Assembly: GCA_002483365.1 (NCBI GenBank)
Contig: DLHT01000009.1
Span: 78,844 to 142,843 of the forward strand
DNA: 64,000 nt
Direction of reading: 5' to 3'
Source of the DNA: Cellvibrio sp. UBA7661
GTDB lineage: Bacteria; Pseudomonadota; Gammaproteobacteria; Pseudomonadales; Cellvibrionaceae
The notes under the pieces are model-generated. The model was given only the letters and a program-made list of their open reading frames with translations. It did not search any database and was not told the origin of the DNA. The position numbers and the translations under genes are program-made. Shown here one piece after another: positions 18,714 to 27,965 of the stretch. Every line of letters starts with the position of its first letter. Position 1 is the first letter of the stretch.

Positions 18714-19394
18714 TTAATCAATGTTCAGCTGTGCCAACATCAATGTAGCCGCTTGCTTTTCTGCCTCGCGACGATTGGACGCTGTAGCTTGCGTCGGCTG
18801 CTTGGACAATACCACGCGACATTCAATCGTAAATATTTGTGCGTGCCCTTCACCGCCAACTTGTACAACCGCATATTCCGGTAAAGGTTGGCGCTGCGCT
18901 TGCAAATATTCCTGTAATCGGGATTTAGAGTCTTTGGCGCTGGTATTCAATGACAATTTATTAAGCCGCGCTGCGAACCATGCCAGTACTCGCTCGCGAC
19001 ATACGTCGAGCCCTTGTTCGATATAAATTGCACCAATAATCGCCTCGACACTATCAGCCAAAATAGAATCGCGTTGCTGACCACCGGATTTCAGCTCGCC
19101 CTCACCTAAAATCAAGCACTCACCCAATTCAAATTCACGAGCTATTTCAGCCAGGGTTTCGCCTTTTACAAGCTGGGATCTTAAACGGCTTAATTGCCCT
19201 TCCCTCGCCTCGGGAAAGCGTGTAAACAAATCTTCGCCAATAATAAAATTCAGAATCGAATCACCGAGAAACTCAAGGCGTTCATTATTAGTTGCGCCAT
19301 GGCTGCGATGGGTCAGCGCCAACTGCAGCTGACGCTTATCTTTGAAATGATAGCCAAGGCGTTGCTCAAGGCGCTGGTACTTAAGTGTCAACAC
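18714..19394 (-). CDS. rnc: Ribonuclease III
   Basis: Double-strand-specific endoribonuclease for rRNA and mRNA processing. The signature NERLEFLGDSILNFII occupies about 37-52 with its catalytic acidic residues, the second acidic cluster is in ADSVEAIIGAIYIEQG, and a C-terminal dsRNA-binding domain (about 155-226) ends with RREAEKQAATLML. It starts at GTG (19394), 4 bp from the stop of the upstream DUF4845 gene, so the two are probably translationally coupled. Confidence 0.97.
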   Translation of the reverse strand: MLTLKYQRLEQRLGYHFKDKRQLQLALTHRSHGATNNERLEFLGDSILNFIIGEDLFTRFPEAREGQLSRLRSQLVKGETLAEIAREFELGECLILGEGELKSGGQQRDSILADSVEAIIGAIYIEQGLDVCRERVLAWFAARLNKLSLNTSAKDSKSRLQEYLQAQRQPLPEYAVVQVGGEGHAQIFTIECRVVLSKQPTQATASNRREAEKQAATLMLAQLNID

Positions 19395-19397
19395 AAA

Positions 19398-19835
19398 TTA
19401 CTTGGCGTTAAGAGGAATGAATGGACGGCAACATTGCCCGGGGCGACTGCTGTCGAGATGGTTTTGAAATGTCAGAATAACATCGATGTTGTAAAACAAT
19501 GGCGCGCGGGTTTCATAATCCACAGTCACCAACACCTTTTCGCTCTCGCGTAAAATTTTGATATTTTTAGTAGGGCCTTCACTGCGCACGTTGTTAATCA
19601 TGTAAAAGTTGGTCAACTTCTTCCGAATTTCAACATCGGTCATTTGTTCAACTCTTTCACCACCGCCTTCCAGTGAGCGCAGCGCTGCTTCCACATAGCG
19701 GTTTTCCGCGTACATTGGAACCACTTTAAATGCAAATAAAAGGAAAAAACCAGCGATAGCAATCACCAACGCCCATTGTATCATTCCCAGCCCACGCTGG
19801 TGTTTGATCAGTTTAACGGTATGCATTGTGCTCAT
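19398..19835 (-). CDS. DUF4845 membrane protein between lepB and rnc
   Basis: A 145-residue protein with one N-terminal transmembrane helix (about 18-38, GMIQWALVIAIAGFFLLFAF) and a small C-terminal domain outside the cytosol. It resembles type IV pilin-like N-termini (GLGMIQWALV), and the DUF4845 family is regularly found between lepB and rnc in Pseudomonas and relatives. The function is unknown. It lies 68 bp after lepB and 3 bp before rnc, so it is almost certainly in the same transcript. Confidence 0.85.
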   Translation of the reverse strand: MSTMHTVKLIKHQRGLGMIQWALVIAIAGFFLLFAFKVVPMYAENRYVEAALRSLEGGGERVEQMTDVEIRKKLTNFYMINNVRSEGPTKNIKILRESEKVLVTVDYETRAPLFYNIDVILTFQNHLDSSRPGQCCRPFIPLNAK

Positions 19836-19903
19836 TGGATTTGGCTCCGGATGAAGTAAATATCTGAATCACTGCTCAATACTGATATTTATAACAACAA
19901 CAC

Positions 19904-20752
19904 TTATTTAATAACACCGACATGATCAAAAGACGGGATGCTCAGAAATTTCTCCCAATGCATCCACACCGCAAATGCTTTACCAACGATAGCATCTTCA
20001 GAGACCATACCCCATTCGCGGCTATCCAGACTGTTATCGCGATTATCGCCCATCATGAAATAGTGGCCTTCAGGCACAACCCATGATCCCTGGATACTTA
20101 AACGGCTTGGGTTTAAATGTTTATAGGTGGTGAACTCTTTGCCGTCAATCGTTTCCGTCACCATGCGCAATACAGGAGCACCGGCGGGCAACTCTGCCAC
20201 CAATTTTTCCTCAATAACTTTGCCGTTCAAGGTCAATACATGGTTGTTATAAGAAATGTGATCGCCCGGCACGCCAATAACGCGCTTGATGTAATAAATC
20301 TCTGGTGCATGGGGAGGGAAAAACACCATGACATCGCCACGCTGTGGTTTTCCGATAGGAATAATTTCATTATTCAATACAGGCGCACGAACGCCGTAGG
20401 CGAACTTATTCACTAAAATAAAATCCCCCACTTCCAATGTAGGGATCATTGACCCCGAGGGGATTTGGAATGGCTCAACCAAAAACGAGCGCAAGAAAAA
20501 CACGATGAATAAAACCGGGAAGAATGACTTTGAATACTCCACCAGTACAGGTTCTTTTGCGGCAACCGATTTAGCTTCTTCGTAAGCATTTTTTTGTTGC
20601 TCGGTGTGCAGCTCCATCCCACTAAATTGTTTTTCAACAGCGGCAACTTTTTCCTTACGAGGACGGGACAACACCAACGCGTCAAACAACCACACCAAAC
20701 CAGTAACCAATACCGCTAGCGTGAGAATCAGGGGAAGATTAATGCTGCTCAT
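19904..20752 (-). CDS. lepB: Signal peptidase I
   Basis: Inner-membrane serine protease that removes Sec and Tat signal peptides. Two N-terminal membrane segments (about 6-26 and 78-93) are followed by the catalytic Ser in IPSGSMIPTLEVGDF (about 101). The general-base Lys is in YYIKRVIGVPGD (about 157), and the box MGDNRDNSLDSREWG is present. The ATG at 20752 is preferred to the TTG one codon earlier. Second gene of the lepA operon. Confidence 0.96.
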   Translation of the reverse strand: MSSINLPLILTLAVLVTGLVWLFDALVLSRPRKEKVAAVEKQFSGMELHTEQQKNAYEEAKSVAAKEPVLVEYSKSFFPVLFIVFFLRSFLVEPFQIPSGSMIPTLEVGDFILVNKFAYGVRAPVLNNEIIPIGKPQRGDVMVFFPPHAPEIYYIKRVIGVPGDHISYNNHVLTLNGKVIEEKLVAELPAGAPVLRMVTETIDGKEFTTYKHLNPSRLSIQGSWVVPEGHYFMMGDNRDNSLDSREWGMVSEDAIVGKAFAVWMHWEKFLSIPSFDHVGVIK

Positions 20753-20764
20753 CAAGGTTCCTTA

Positions 20765-20830
20765 GTGGTTACAAAAAATTGTGGTTGCAAAAAGTTGTGG
20801 TTGCAAAAAATAATGTCTATTAATGTCTTA
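20765..20830. repeat. Short imperfect tandem repeats in the lepA-lepB spacer
   Basis: Three 16-bp units (20765-20780, 20781-20796, 20797-20812) of the form GTGGTTGCAAAAAGTT, with one or two changes each. A 10-bp pair TAATGTCTAT / TAATGTCTTA follows at 20811-20830. They fill most of the gap between the lepA stop and the lepB start. Confidence 0.85.
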
Positions 20831-20839
20831 CAAAAAATA

Positions 20840-22639
20840 TTAACTATCAATTTTCAATACGGCAAAGAAAGCAGCTTGTGGAATTTCAACGCTACCCACT
20901 TGCTTCATACGCTTTTTACCAGCCTTTTGCTTTTCCAACAGCTTTTTCTTACGCGTGGCATCGCCACCATAACATTTGGCTGTTACATCTTTACGCAACG
21001 CTTTTACGGTAGAGCGCGCAACAATCTGACCACCAATTGCCGCCTGAATAGCAACGTCATACATCTGACGTGGAATAAGCTCTTTCATTTTTTCAGTCAG
21101 TGAACGTCCCATTCCGTGCGCCTTATCGCGATGCACAATAATCGCCAGCGCATCCACTTTTTCGCTATTGATCAACACATCCAAACGCACCAAGCTCGCT
21201 GCCTGGAAGCGCACAAAGCTGTAATCAAGTGATGCAAAGCCGCGGCTTACAGATTTAAGACGATCAAAGAAATCGGTCACCACTTCGTTCATCGGCAATT
21301 CGTATCGCACTGATACTTGTGAACCAGTGAATTGCAAATCTTTTTGCACACCGCGCTTTTCGATACACAGCGTGATCACATTCCCCAAATGCTCTTGCGG
21401 TACAAGAATATTCGCCTCAACGATCGGCTCACGCATCTCTTCAATAGAGCCGGGGTCTGGCAATTTAGACGGGTTATCGACATAAATAACCTCGCCGCCA
21501 CGCTTAACCACTTCGAATACCACAGTCGGCGCCGTAGTGATCAGGTCAAGATCGTACTCGCGCTCCAAACGCTCCTGAATGATTTCCATATGCAGCATGC
21601 CAAGGAAGCCCACACGGAAGCCGAAACCCAACGCATCCGAACTTTCAGGCTCATAAAACAAGGAAGCATCGTTCAGAGTTAACTTGGCCAAGGCTTCGCG
21701 GAAATCCTCAAAATCATCGGAGCTGATCGGGAACATACCGGCATAGACTTGCGGCTTGATCTTTTGGAAACCTTCCAATGCCTCAACTTCAGGTGTTTGT
21801 GCATGGGTGATGGTATCTCCCACAGGCGCGCCGTGAATATCTTTGATACCGGCAACCACAAAACCCACTTCACCCGCTTTGAGCTCTTTCAATTGGGTTG
21901 GTTTAGGGCTGAATACGCCTACACCGTCAACAATCTGGGCTTTACCAATAGTTTTGGTGATGATTTTGTCTTTCAGGCGCAGCGTACCTTGCTTGACACG
22001 CACCAGCGATACAACGCCGAGGTAGTTGTCGAACCAGGAATCAATAATTAAGGCCTGTAAGGGAGCGTCAACATCGCCGACCGGTGGCGGAACCAATCGC
22101 ACCAGTTCCTCCAATACATCTTCCATGCCCATACCGGATTTGGCAGAACAACGCACGGCTTCGGTGGCATCAATACCGATAATATCTTCAATTTCCTTCG
22201 CAACGCGGTCTGGTTCTGCCTGGGGCAAATCCATCTTGTTCAGAACCGGAATCACTTCCAAGCCTTGTTCAATGGCGGTGTAACAGTTGGCAACTGACTG
22301 TGCTTCTACACCCTGCCCGGCATCCACCACCAGCAATGCACCTTCGCAAGCTGCCAGCGAGCGGGATACTTCATAGGTAAAGTCCACATGTCCGGGGGTA
22401 TCAATAAAGTTGAGCTGATAGGTTTTACCATCACGCGCCTTGTAATGCAGGGTCACACTGTGGGCTTTAATGGTGATGCCGCGTTCACGCTCCAAGTCCA
22501 TAGAATCAAGGACTTGCGCTTCCATTTCACGGTCACTCAGGCCACCGCACATTTGGATGAAGCGGTCGGCGATGGTGGATTTACCGTGGTCAATGTGGGC
22601 GATGATGGAAAAGTTGCGGATATGGCTCAGGTCAGTCAC
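20840..22639 (-). CDS. lepA: Elongation factor 4 (LepA), back-translocating GTPase
   Basis: Ribosomal GTPase related to EF-G. The G1 motif is AHIDHGKSTIADRF, followed by RGITIKAHSV (G2), DTPGHVDF (G3) and NKMDLP (G4). The C-terminal LepA-specific domain ends with KCYGGDATRKKKLLEKQK. The GTG at 22639 (VTDLSHIRNFS) gives 599 residues, the family length. A longer ATG frame from 22711 adds 24 unrelated residues. Neither start has a strong Shine-Dalgarno sequence. First gene of the lepA-lepB-DUF4845-rnc-era-recO unit. Confidence 0.96.
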   Translation of the reverse strand: MTDLSHIRNFSIIAHIDHGKSTIADRFIQMCGGLSDREMEAQVLDSMDLERERGITIKAHSVTLHYKARDGKTYQLNFIDTPGHVDFTYEVSRSLAACEGALLVVDAGQGVEAQSVANCYTAIEQGLEVIPVLNKMDLPQAEPDRVAKEIEDIIGIDATEAVRCSAKSGMGMEDVLEELVRLVPPPVGDVDAPLQALIIDSWFDNYLGVVSLVRVKQGTLRLKDKIITKTIGKAQIVDGVGVFSPKPTQLKELKAGEVGFVVAGIKDIHGAPVGDTITHAQTPEVEALEGFQKIKPQVYAGMFPISSDDFEDFREALAKLTLNDASLFYEPESSDALGFGFRVGFLGMLHMEIIQERLEREYDLDLITTAPTVVFEVVKRGGEVIYVDNPSKLPDPGSIEEMREPIVEANILVPQEHLGNVITLCIEKRGVQKDLQFTGSQVSVRYELPMNEVVTDFFDRLKSVSRGFASLDYSFVRFQAASLVRLDVLINSEKVDALAIIVHRDKAHGMGRSLTEKMKELIPRQMYDVAIQAAIGGQIVARSTVKALRKDVTAKCYGGDATRKKKLLEKQKAGKKRMKQVGSVEIPQAAFFAVLKIDS

Positions 22640-22920
22640 AGGTGCTTGGCTACTTTGTTTGAAGTTGGATTTTGGTCCCCGAAACAGGGGGGCGAAAAGA
22701 TTGGGCGGCATTCTAGCCTATTTGGTTATCGGGTGCCATGAGCCGCGCCGTCTGGGTATGCGAGCGCAAGAGCCATAAGATGAACCCCTTGGTCACAATT
22801 TTTTACAGACCTACCCCAATCACTTTTGCACAATGACATTACTGTTATCGCAACCGATAGCCCAGTGTTATTAGTAAGCAATTTACAATGTTACCTGCTC
22901 AATGGAATATGAGGCTTAGC

Positions 22921-23610
22921 ATGAACCAGCCCCGTTATAATATTTACACATTAATTCACAAAGGATTGCGCGCAAGCCTGTGCCAACATTTAATTGACCT
23001 TGGCAAGCTCGACGACACTGATGCAGCCGCAGTAGCGCATCAATTGGATCTAACGGCAAACCTGCTGCATTGCTGTCGCAATCATTTGCTACACGAAAAT
23101 ACTTTTATTCATCCGGTTTTACATCAACTGGGCGATACACCGCGCCAGACAATTCATGACCATTTTGAGCATGAAATTGCTATTGCAGGATTGCACGACA
23201 AAATTTTCAAAATCAAACAATTACAGGATCACGAACGAGCACAGGCACTGCTGGATTTATACAGTGTTTTTTCTTTGTTCGTTGGCGAAAATTTTTCCCA
23301 TATGCGTATTGAAGAAACTTTTAATGCTGAATTGTTATGGAAACATCTCAGCGATAAAGAAATCCAGACTATTGAACAACGTATTATGGATTCCCTGACG
23401 CCTGAAGAAAACCTGCTAAGCTTACTGATGATCCTGCCGAACATTACTCACACTGAACGCTGCATGTTCATGCAGGAATTGCAACAGACAGTGCCCGCCG
23501 ATGTTTTCAATAACACTGTCGCCATGCTAAAGCCGCTGTTGAATACCAAAGACTGGCTGAAGCTAAACCACACATTAAAGCTCAGCCAACCAAAAGCAAC
23601 TGCTGCCTGA
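22921..23610 (+). CDS. Hemerythrin-like domain protein
   Basis: A 229-residue, mostly helical soluble protein. The spacing of His and acidic residues suggests a hemerythrin-type di-iron four-helix bundle: HLLHENTFIHPVL, then IHDHFEHEIA, then FSHMRIEETFNAEL. The C-terminal half (about 135-229) is not typical hemerythrin and I do not recognise it. Roles for such proteins include O2 or NO sensing and iron storage; none can be fixed here. The ATG at 22921 with GAGG upstream is preferred to an upstream frame start at 22888. Divergent from lepA and followed by a terminator. Confidence 0.65.
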   Translation: MNQPRYNIYTLIHKGLRASLCQHLIDLGKLDDTDAAAVAHQLDLTANLLHCCRNHLLHENTFIHPVLHQLGDTPRQTIHDHFEHEIAIAGLHDKIFKIKQLQDHERAQALLDLYSVFSLFVGENFSHMRIEETFNAELLWKHLSDKEIQTIEQRIMDSLTPEENLLSLLMILPNITHTERCMFMQELQQTVPADVFNNTVAMLKPLLNTKDWLKLNHTLKLSQPKATAA

Positions 23611-23628
23611 TTAACCTTGTTTTTCTTA

Positions 23629-23672
23629 TGCCTGCGGGGTTATCGATGCCAGATACCCGCAGGCCTTTTTAT
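23629..23672 (+). terminator. Intrinsic terminator after the hemerythrin-like gene
   Basis: Arms CCTGCGGG (23631-23638) and CCCGCAGG (23656-23663) are followed by CCTTTTTATT. It separates the hemerythrin-like gene from the next three-gene unit. Confidence 0.75.
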
Positions 23673-23696
23673 TCCACCCACAAACGGACTTTTACC

Positions 23697-24314
23697 ATGA
23701 AACAACTCCCCCATTTATTCACTCTCTTTTTTTCCTTAACTACCGGTTTGCTTTTTTCCCACAGCAGCAACGCCAATAATATCCCTGCGCCCGACACGGA
23801 ATATTCCGGTGTGCGCCAGGTTGTTATGGCCGAAGGTAGCTTTACCCAAACCGTGCACCACTCACACGGAAAAGAGCGCAACGAAATGCAAATGGAAGGC
23901 ATGAGTATGATTTCAATTATTCGCCCGGATAAAAACATAGCCTGGCAACTAATGCCAATGCAAAAAATGTACATGGAAGTTGATATGAAATCGGCCAATA
24001 AAATGTCTGGTAATGCACCAGATGACGTCACCATTGAAAAAGTAGGCAGTGAAACACTGGATGGCATGAACACGACCAAATACAAAATTCTAATGAAAGA
24101 TAAAAGTGCTGGCGGTTTCATTTGGTTATCACCTGAAAACATTCCGGTGAAAATGGATTTCTTAAGTAAAGAAGGCAAAAACAAAAATCGGGTGACCATG
24201 ACATTGAAAAATCTGAAAGTCGAACCACAAGAAGCAGCCTTGTTTGAGTTACCACCGGGCTACCAACCCATGCCGAGCATGGGCAATATGATGAAAAACT
24301 TTAAGCCGCAATAA
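23697..24314 (+). CDS. Exported DUF4412-like protein
   Basis: A 205-residue protein with a signal peptide (about 1-25, ending near SSNANN). The mature part has the look of the DUF4412 / LolA-like fold: a methionine-rich middle (MQMEGMSMISIIRPDKNIAWQL-type strand, then MPMQKMYMEV) and alternating strands ending ELPPGYQPM. The ATG at 23697 is chosen because the signal peptide begins there. It is 30 bp upstream of the next gene on the same strand, so it is probably the first gene of a three-gene operon. Function unknown; periplasmic location inferred. Confidence 0.7.
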   Translation: MKQLPHLFTLFFSLTTGLLFSHSSNANNIPAPDTEYSGVRQVVMAEGSFTQTVHHSHGKERNEMQMEGMSMISIIRPDKNIAWQLMPMQKMYMEVDMKSANKMSGNAPDDVTIEKVGSETLDGMNTTKYKILMKDKSAGGFIWLSPENIPVKMDFLSKEGKNKNRVTMTLKNLKVEPQEAALFELPPGYQPMPSMGNMMKNFKPQ

Positions 24315-24344
24315 ACTGGACATTATTCACAAGGAAATTTTGTT

Positions 24345-25607
24345 ATGAAAAAAATACTGGGTGCTTGCTTACTTGTGATTGCATCAGCAGCTCCACTAAG
24401 TTTTGCTGATTGCGTTGCCGACTTGGGCGTGGCCGATGCGCAACAAGCCTACCAACAAGGGATGAACCTTGAAGCACAAGGGCAGCTTTGGGATGCCATC
24501 AATAAATACGATGTCGCCCAAGGGTATGTATGCGATGACGGTGGCAACCCTGTTGCCAAGCAAGCGCTCACCAAAGCGATTGCACTCGGCAGCAAGCAAG
24601 GAAAACTGGAAGAGCAAAAGGAAAATTTATTTAAGGATGGAAAACCTGTCGGCGCGTTCCAATGGTATGAAAAAGGTTCGCAGTTTGCGGCCGCTGATAA
24701 AGTACTGATTGCTGCACTGAAAAAAGCACCAACCAATAGGCAGCTCTCCGCGTTTGCACAAGAACATTTTAAAGTGCGCGCTCAGGATTACTTCAAATCC
24801 AACAATAAAACGGCCATCAGTATGACCGGCGGCTACAGTCTGGATCCAACATTCGACCCTTATGTTGTGAGCTTACCGCCCACCAATATTGAACGCTTAT
24901 TGAATAGTTACAACACAGTATTGCCCGATGCGTATTTGCAGGCGTTTGCAAAACTTGAACAGCAAAAAGATGCCATCAAACCTGGCGATATGATGGGCGC
25001 GATGAATATGCAACAAGCATCCACACAATTCCAACAACAGTGGAAAACGGATCGTGTTGAAGATATTCGCAAAGCATTTGATGAAGCCCATAGCTGGACA
25101 CAACAAATCCGCGACTATAAAGAAGCTGATGTGTGGCGCGCTAAAATAGACCAGGCGCGCCTCGCCCATGCAGACCGGATCAGCAAATCCTACAGCGGCA
25201 CAGTTAAATTAGTGGAAAGCGCATTGGAGTTTTATCGTCAACTCGATAAAGAAGCGCAAATTAGTGCGCTGGAACAAAAAGCACGCAGCTACGCTGACCA
25301 AGCGATGGCTGCAGCGCAATACCAACGCGCCAGCGATTTTTATTCACTGATTGGCGATTACGATAAAGAAGAACAAGCGCGCGCAAAAATAGAAGCCCAA
25401 CGCGACCAAATGGCGAAAGATGCTGAAATGGGTTCAGCGGCGCAAATTGCCGAAATGCAAAAAATGTACAGCGATCCGGAAAAAATCCAGCAGCTACAAA
25501 AGCAAGCACAAGAGATGCAAAAACAACTGGAAGAACAGCGTAAAAAAGGTACATCGGCTGAATACCAAAAAGAAACCGATGAACTGGAAGATGAGCTTGG
25601 ACTGTAG
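24345..25607 (+). CDS. Exported helical-repeat protein of unknown function
   Basis: Unrecognised 420-residue protein. A clear signal peptide (about 1-21, ending SFADC) is followed by a TPR-like helical region with AYQQGMNLEAQGQLWDAINK near 35-54. Two mature cysteines (in ADCVADL and YVCDDGG) could pair. The last 90 or so residues are strongly charged and Gln-rich (MQKMYSDPEKIQQLQKQAQ), predicted coiled coil. It has a good ribosome-binding site (AAGGA) and ends only 2 bp before the next gene, which implies a shared transcript. Probably periplasmic or outer-membrane-associated. Confidence 0.65.
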   Translation: MKKILGACLLVIASAAPLSFADCVADLGVADAQQAYQQGMNLEAQGQLWDAINKYDVAQGYVCDDGGNPVAKQALTKAIALGSKQGKLEEQKENLFKDGKPVGAFQWYEKGSQFAAADKVLIAALKKAPTNRQLSAFAQEHFKVRAQDYFKSNNKTAISMTGGYSLDPTFDPYVVSLPPTNIERLLNSYNTVLPDAYLQAFAKLEQQKDAIKPGDMMGAMNMQQASTQFQQQWKTDRVEDIRKAFDEAHSWTQQIRDYKEADVWRAKIDQARLAHADRISKSYSGTVKLVESALEFYRQLDKEAQISALEQKARSYADQAMAAAQYQRASDFYSLIGDYDKEEQARAKIEAQRDQMAKDAEMGSAAQIAEMQKMYSDPEKIQQLQKQAQEMQKQLEEQRKKGTSAEYQKETDELEDELGL

Positions 25608-25609
25608 GA

Positions 25610-27907
25610 ATGACAATAAAAGCAAAAGGATTTTATAGCGCGCTGCTGGCACTTGCTGCCAGTGCGCCTATATTCGTGTTAGCTGATGATGAACCTGAAC
25701 CGGTTTACGCCGATGTACAAATGGAAAGCCTTCCCTACGAAGGTGAAAATTGTGAAGGCGGTGATTGGAGCCTTAATTGGAAAGGGCCAGTCTATGTTGA
25801 AAATGGACCGCTCGCCGATCTGCTGATTAGTTACACGGCTTTTGATACCAGCCACCCGGGGCAACGAGCAATTCCCTCGGTAAAATTCCAGAGCAACAAA
25901 GTGACTTGTCGCGATAACGATGGCAAGGTCATTATGACGGCCAATGTTAGCCAAAAAAATTCCAACAAAGTCCAGCTCACGGTGAGCCTTGCACAAAACG
26001 CGGCTTACAACACCCCCGCCTTTATTTTTTCTGCCGATGAGATGGGCATTTGCAGGGTCAGCTCCGCTGGTACATCTTTTGAGTATCCCAACGTAATGGC
26101 AAGCATCCACACAGGAATGCTCAACGCAATCAGCCCTGCGCTGGACATCACGCTGGAAGACTTGCAAAAAGGTTTTAACAAAACCTATAAATTTGATGGA
26201 ACGGTAGTGGGTATTGCACCTATGTGCATGGGGAGCCAATTAAAAACCGGCTCTGTGAGTTTGCGTTATAAATCCGGCGCAGAAGATCCGGAAGTCGCGT
26301 TCAATGCCTGTTTGCATTTGGCGAAAGATGAGACCCGCGAAGTGAGTGCAGATGGCTCACCGAAAAACGGAAACTATCAATTCACAGCTAATCCCACCGA
26401 TGTATTGGCAATCACCCGCCAACAAAACAACAGCGCAACTATCCAGGGGAAAACACCCGGAAAAGGTGAAGTGACCGTTGACTACACCGTCAAAGGAAAA
26501 ACAGCCAGCGCCACTATTGCAGGTAGTGTTGTTGAGTTAGTCAACATTAATAACGGCGCGGATATTCCCAAGTTAGGAATTTATGATGCTGAAGGTAAAA
26601 AAATCCAAACGTTTTACAGCTTTCCGCTCAACCTAAATCCGGTTGATGGCTTTGTGCAAATGACACTGGCAAATGACACTATCGCCAGCGTCACCAACAC
26701 GGCCACCAGTATTCAAATTCAACCAGTAAAAACTGGCAAAACATTATTGCAAGCAAAGACATTATGCGGCAGCGATATTGGTGAGCCTACCGCGATTGAG
26801 ATTGTGCGTTGCGATGATGAAGTACAAGAAAAATTGCGCATCAAAAAAGAAGAATACAAACGGCGCACTGACACTATTGTAAAACGCATTACCGGATTGA
26901 CCGGTGATAGCGAGTTCCAGCGCGCTGCGACTGAAATCGCAGACACCACCAAAGACATGGCCATCAAAACCGGCGAATCCATTATCAACACGCTCAGCTT
27001 TGGTGAAGCGCAACAGGCGAAGTTTGCTGCATCAAAAGGTATTCATCTCAGCCAGCAAATTGTGATCAATAACCAACGGCTTGAGGTTGCAGGCACTCTC
27101 TGGGACAGTTACAACGCCGTAGGTGATGCACAGACCGCATTCGCAAACCCTGATGATATGACTGCACAAGCAAAATTTTATATTGGCACCGCCGTATTGG
27201 TTGCTCAAAATCAGGCTATTGCGCTTGGAAAAACCTATGGCGAAGCGTATTTAGCTGCTGAAAAATTTGGCAAGGATTTAGGGATTCTTGCGGGCGTTGC
27301 GGACCAACTGGCAGAGCTTGAACCACAACACAGCAAGTTAATTAAAGAATATATCCAGATTAGCGACCGCCTTGCCTATTGTGAAAAAACACCACCGCCA
27401 AAAGAAGACCAACCGCTACCACCGCAACCGGAAGAAAGCGAGCCACCAGTAGAGGAAATTCCACCAGAAGAAATTCCGGTTACGCAAGAACCAGAAGAGG
27501 AAGCTGAACCGGAACAAGAACCTGAAGAAGAACCAACACCACCCAGCGAGGAAACGCCAAAGAAAACCTATGGCCTTGCCTGCCGCATTCAGGATCTAAA
27601 AGCACCGGGCACTGCACAAAAACTGCGGGAGTTAAAACAATTGCATGCTGCACATTTGCAATCGCTCAATACAGCGAAAACAACATTGGCAACATGGCAA
27701 AACGCGCTTGAAAAAATGAAAGTAGCCAATGAAGGAACCGATGCGCAACGTGCTGCGGCATTCCCACAATTCCAGCAGGAATATGAACAGTTTTTATTGA
27801 AATCTGCACAACAGGGTTTTGATAGCCTGGAATTTTTGCAAGAAACGGAAGAGTGCCCCGATCGGCTACAGATTAAAATGGATCAAGTCAGGGCTCGTTA
27901 CAACTAA
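25610..27907 (+). CDS. Large exported multi-domain protein with Ig-like and Pro/Glu-rich regions
   Basis: Unrecognised 765-residue exported protein. Visible parts: signal peptide (about 1-25), an N-terminal beta-rich region with several cysteines (about 30-235), and one or two bacterial Ig-like domains (about 243-310 and 344-387, with GKGEVTVDYTVKGKTASATI). A long helical region (about 400-590) and a Pro/Glu linker (about 593-650) lead to a C-terminal coiled-coil-like segment. It starts 2 bp after the preceding gene. The alternation of adhesive-type and coiled segments suggests an envelope or surface role; this is inference. No sorting signal or membrane anchor is apparent at the C-terminus. 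Confidence 0.65.
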   Translation: MTIKAKGFYSALLALAASAPIFVLADDEPEPVYADVQMESLPYEGENCEGGDWSLNWKGPVYVENGPLADLLISYTAFDTSHPGQRAIPSVKFQSNKVTCRDNDGKVIMTANVSQKNSNKVQLTVSLAQNAAYNTPAFIFSADEMGICRVSSAGTSFEYPNVMASIHTGMLNAISPALDITLEDLQKGFNKTYKFDGTVVGIAPMCMGSQLKTGSVSLRYKSGAEDPEVAFNACLHLAKDETREVSADGSPKNGNYQFTANPTDVLAITRQQNNSATIQGKTPGKGEVTVDYTVKGKTASATIAGSVVELVNINNGADIPKLGIYDAEGKKIQTFYSFPLNLNPVDGFVQMTLANDTIASVTNTATSIQIQPVKTGKTLLQAKTLCGSDIGEPTAIEIVRCDDEVQEKLRIKKEEYKRRTDTIVKRITGLTGDSEFQRAATEIADTTKDMAIKTGESIINTLSFGEAQQAKFAASKGIHLSQQIVINNQRLEVAGTLWDSYNAVGDAQTAFANPDDMTAQAKFYIGTAVLVAQNQAIALGKTYGEAYLAAEKFGKDLGILAGVADQLAELEPQHSKLIKEYIQISDRLAYCEKTPPPKEDQPLPPQPEESEPPVEEIPPEEIPVTQEPEEEAEPEQEPEEEPTPPSEETPKKTYGLACRIQDLKAPGTAQKLRELKQLHAAHLQSLNTAKTTLATWQNALEKMKVANEGTDAQRAAAFPQFQQEYEQFLLKSAQQGFDSLEFLQETEECPDRLQIKMDQVRARYN

Positions 27908-27909
27908 TC

Positions 27910-27960
27910 TACGAGAATTTAAGTTACGAGCATTTAACTTACGAACATTTAAGTTACGAG
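27910..27960. repeat. 15-bp tandem repeats between convergent genes
   Basis: Three imperfect 15-bp units (27910-27924, 27925-27939, 27940-27954) of the form TACGAGCATTTAAGT plus a partial fourth copy. They fill the short gap between the stop of the 765-residue gene and the stop of the convergent helical-repeat gene. Confidence 0.85.
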
Positions 27961-27965
27961 CAGTG

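Noticed and set aside
22888..22920. Upstream start of the hemerythrin-like gene
   Set aside because: The ATG at 22921 has a better ribosome-binding site and the extra residues have no family similarity.
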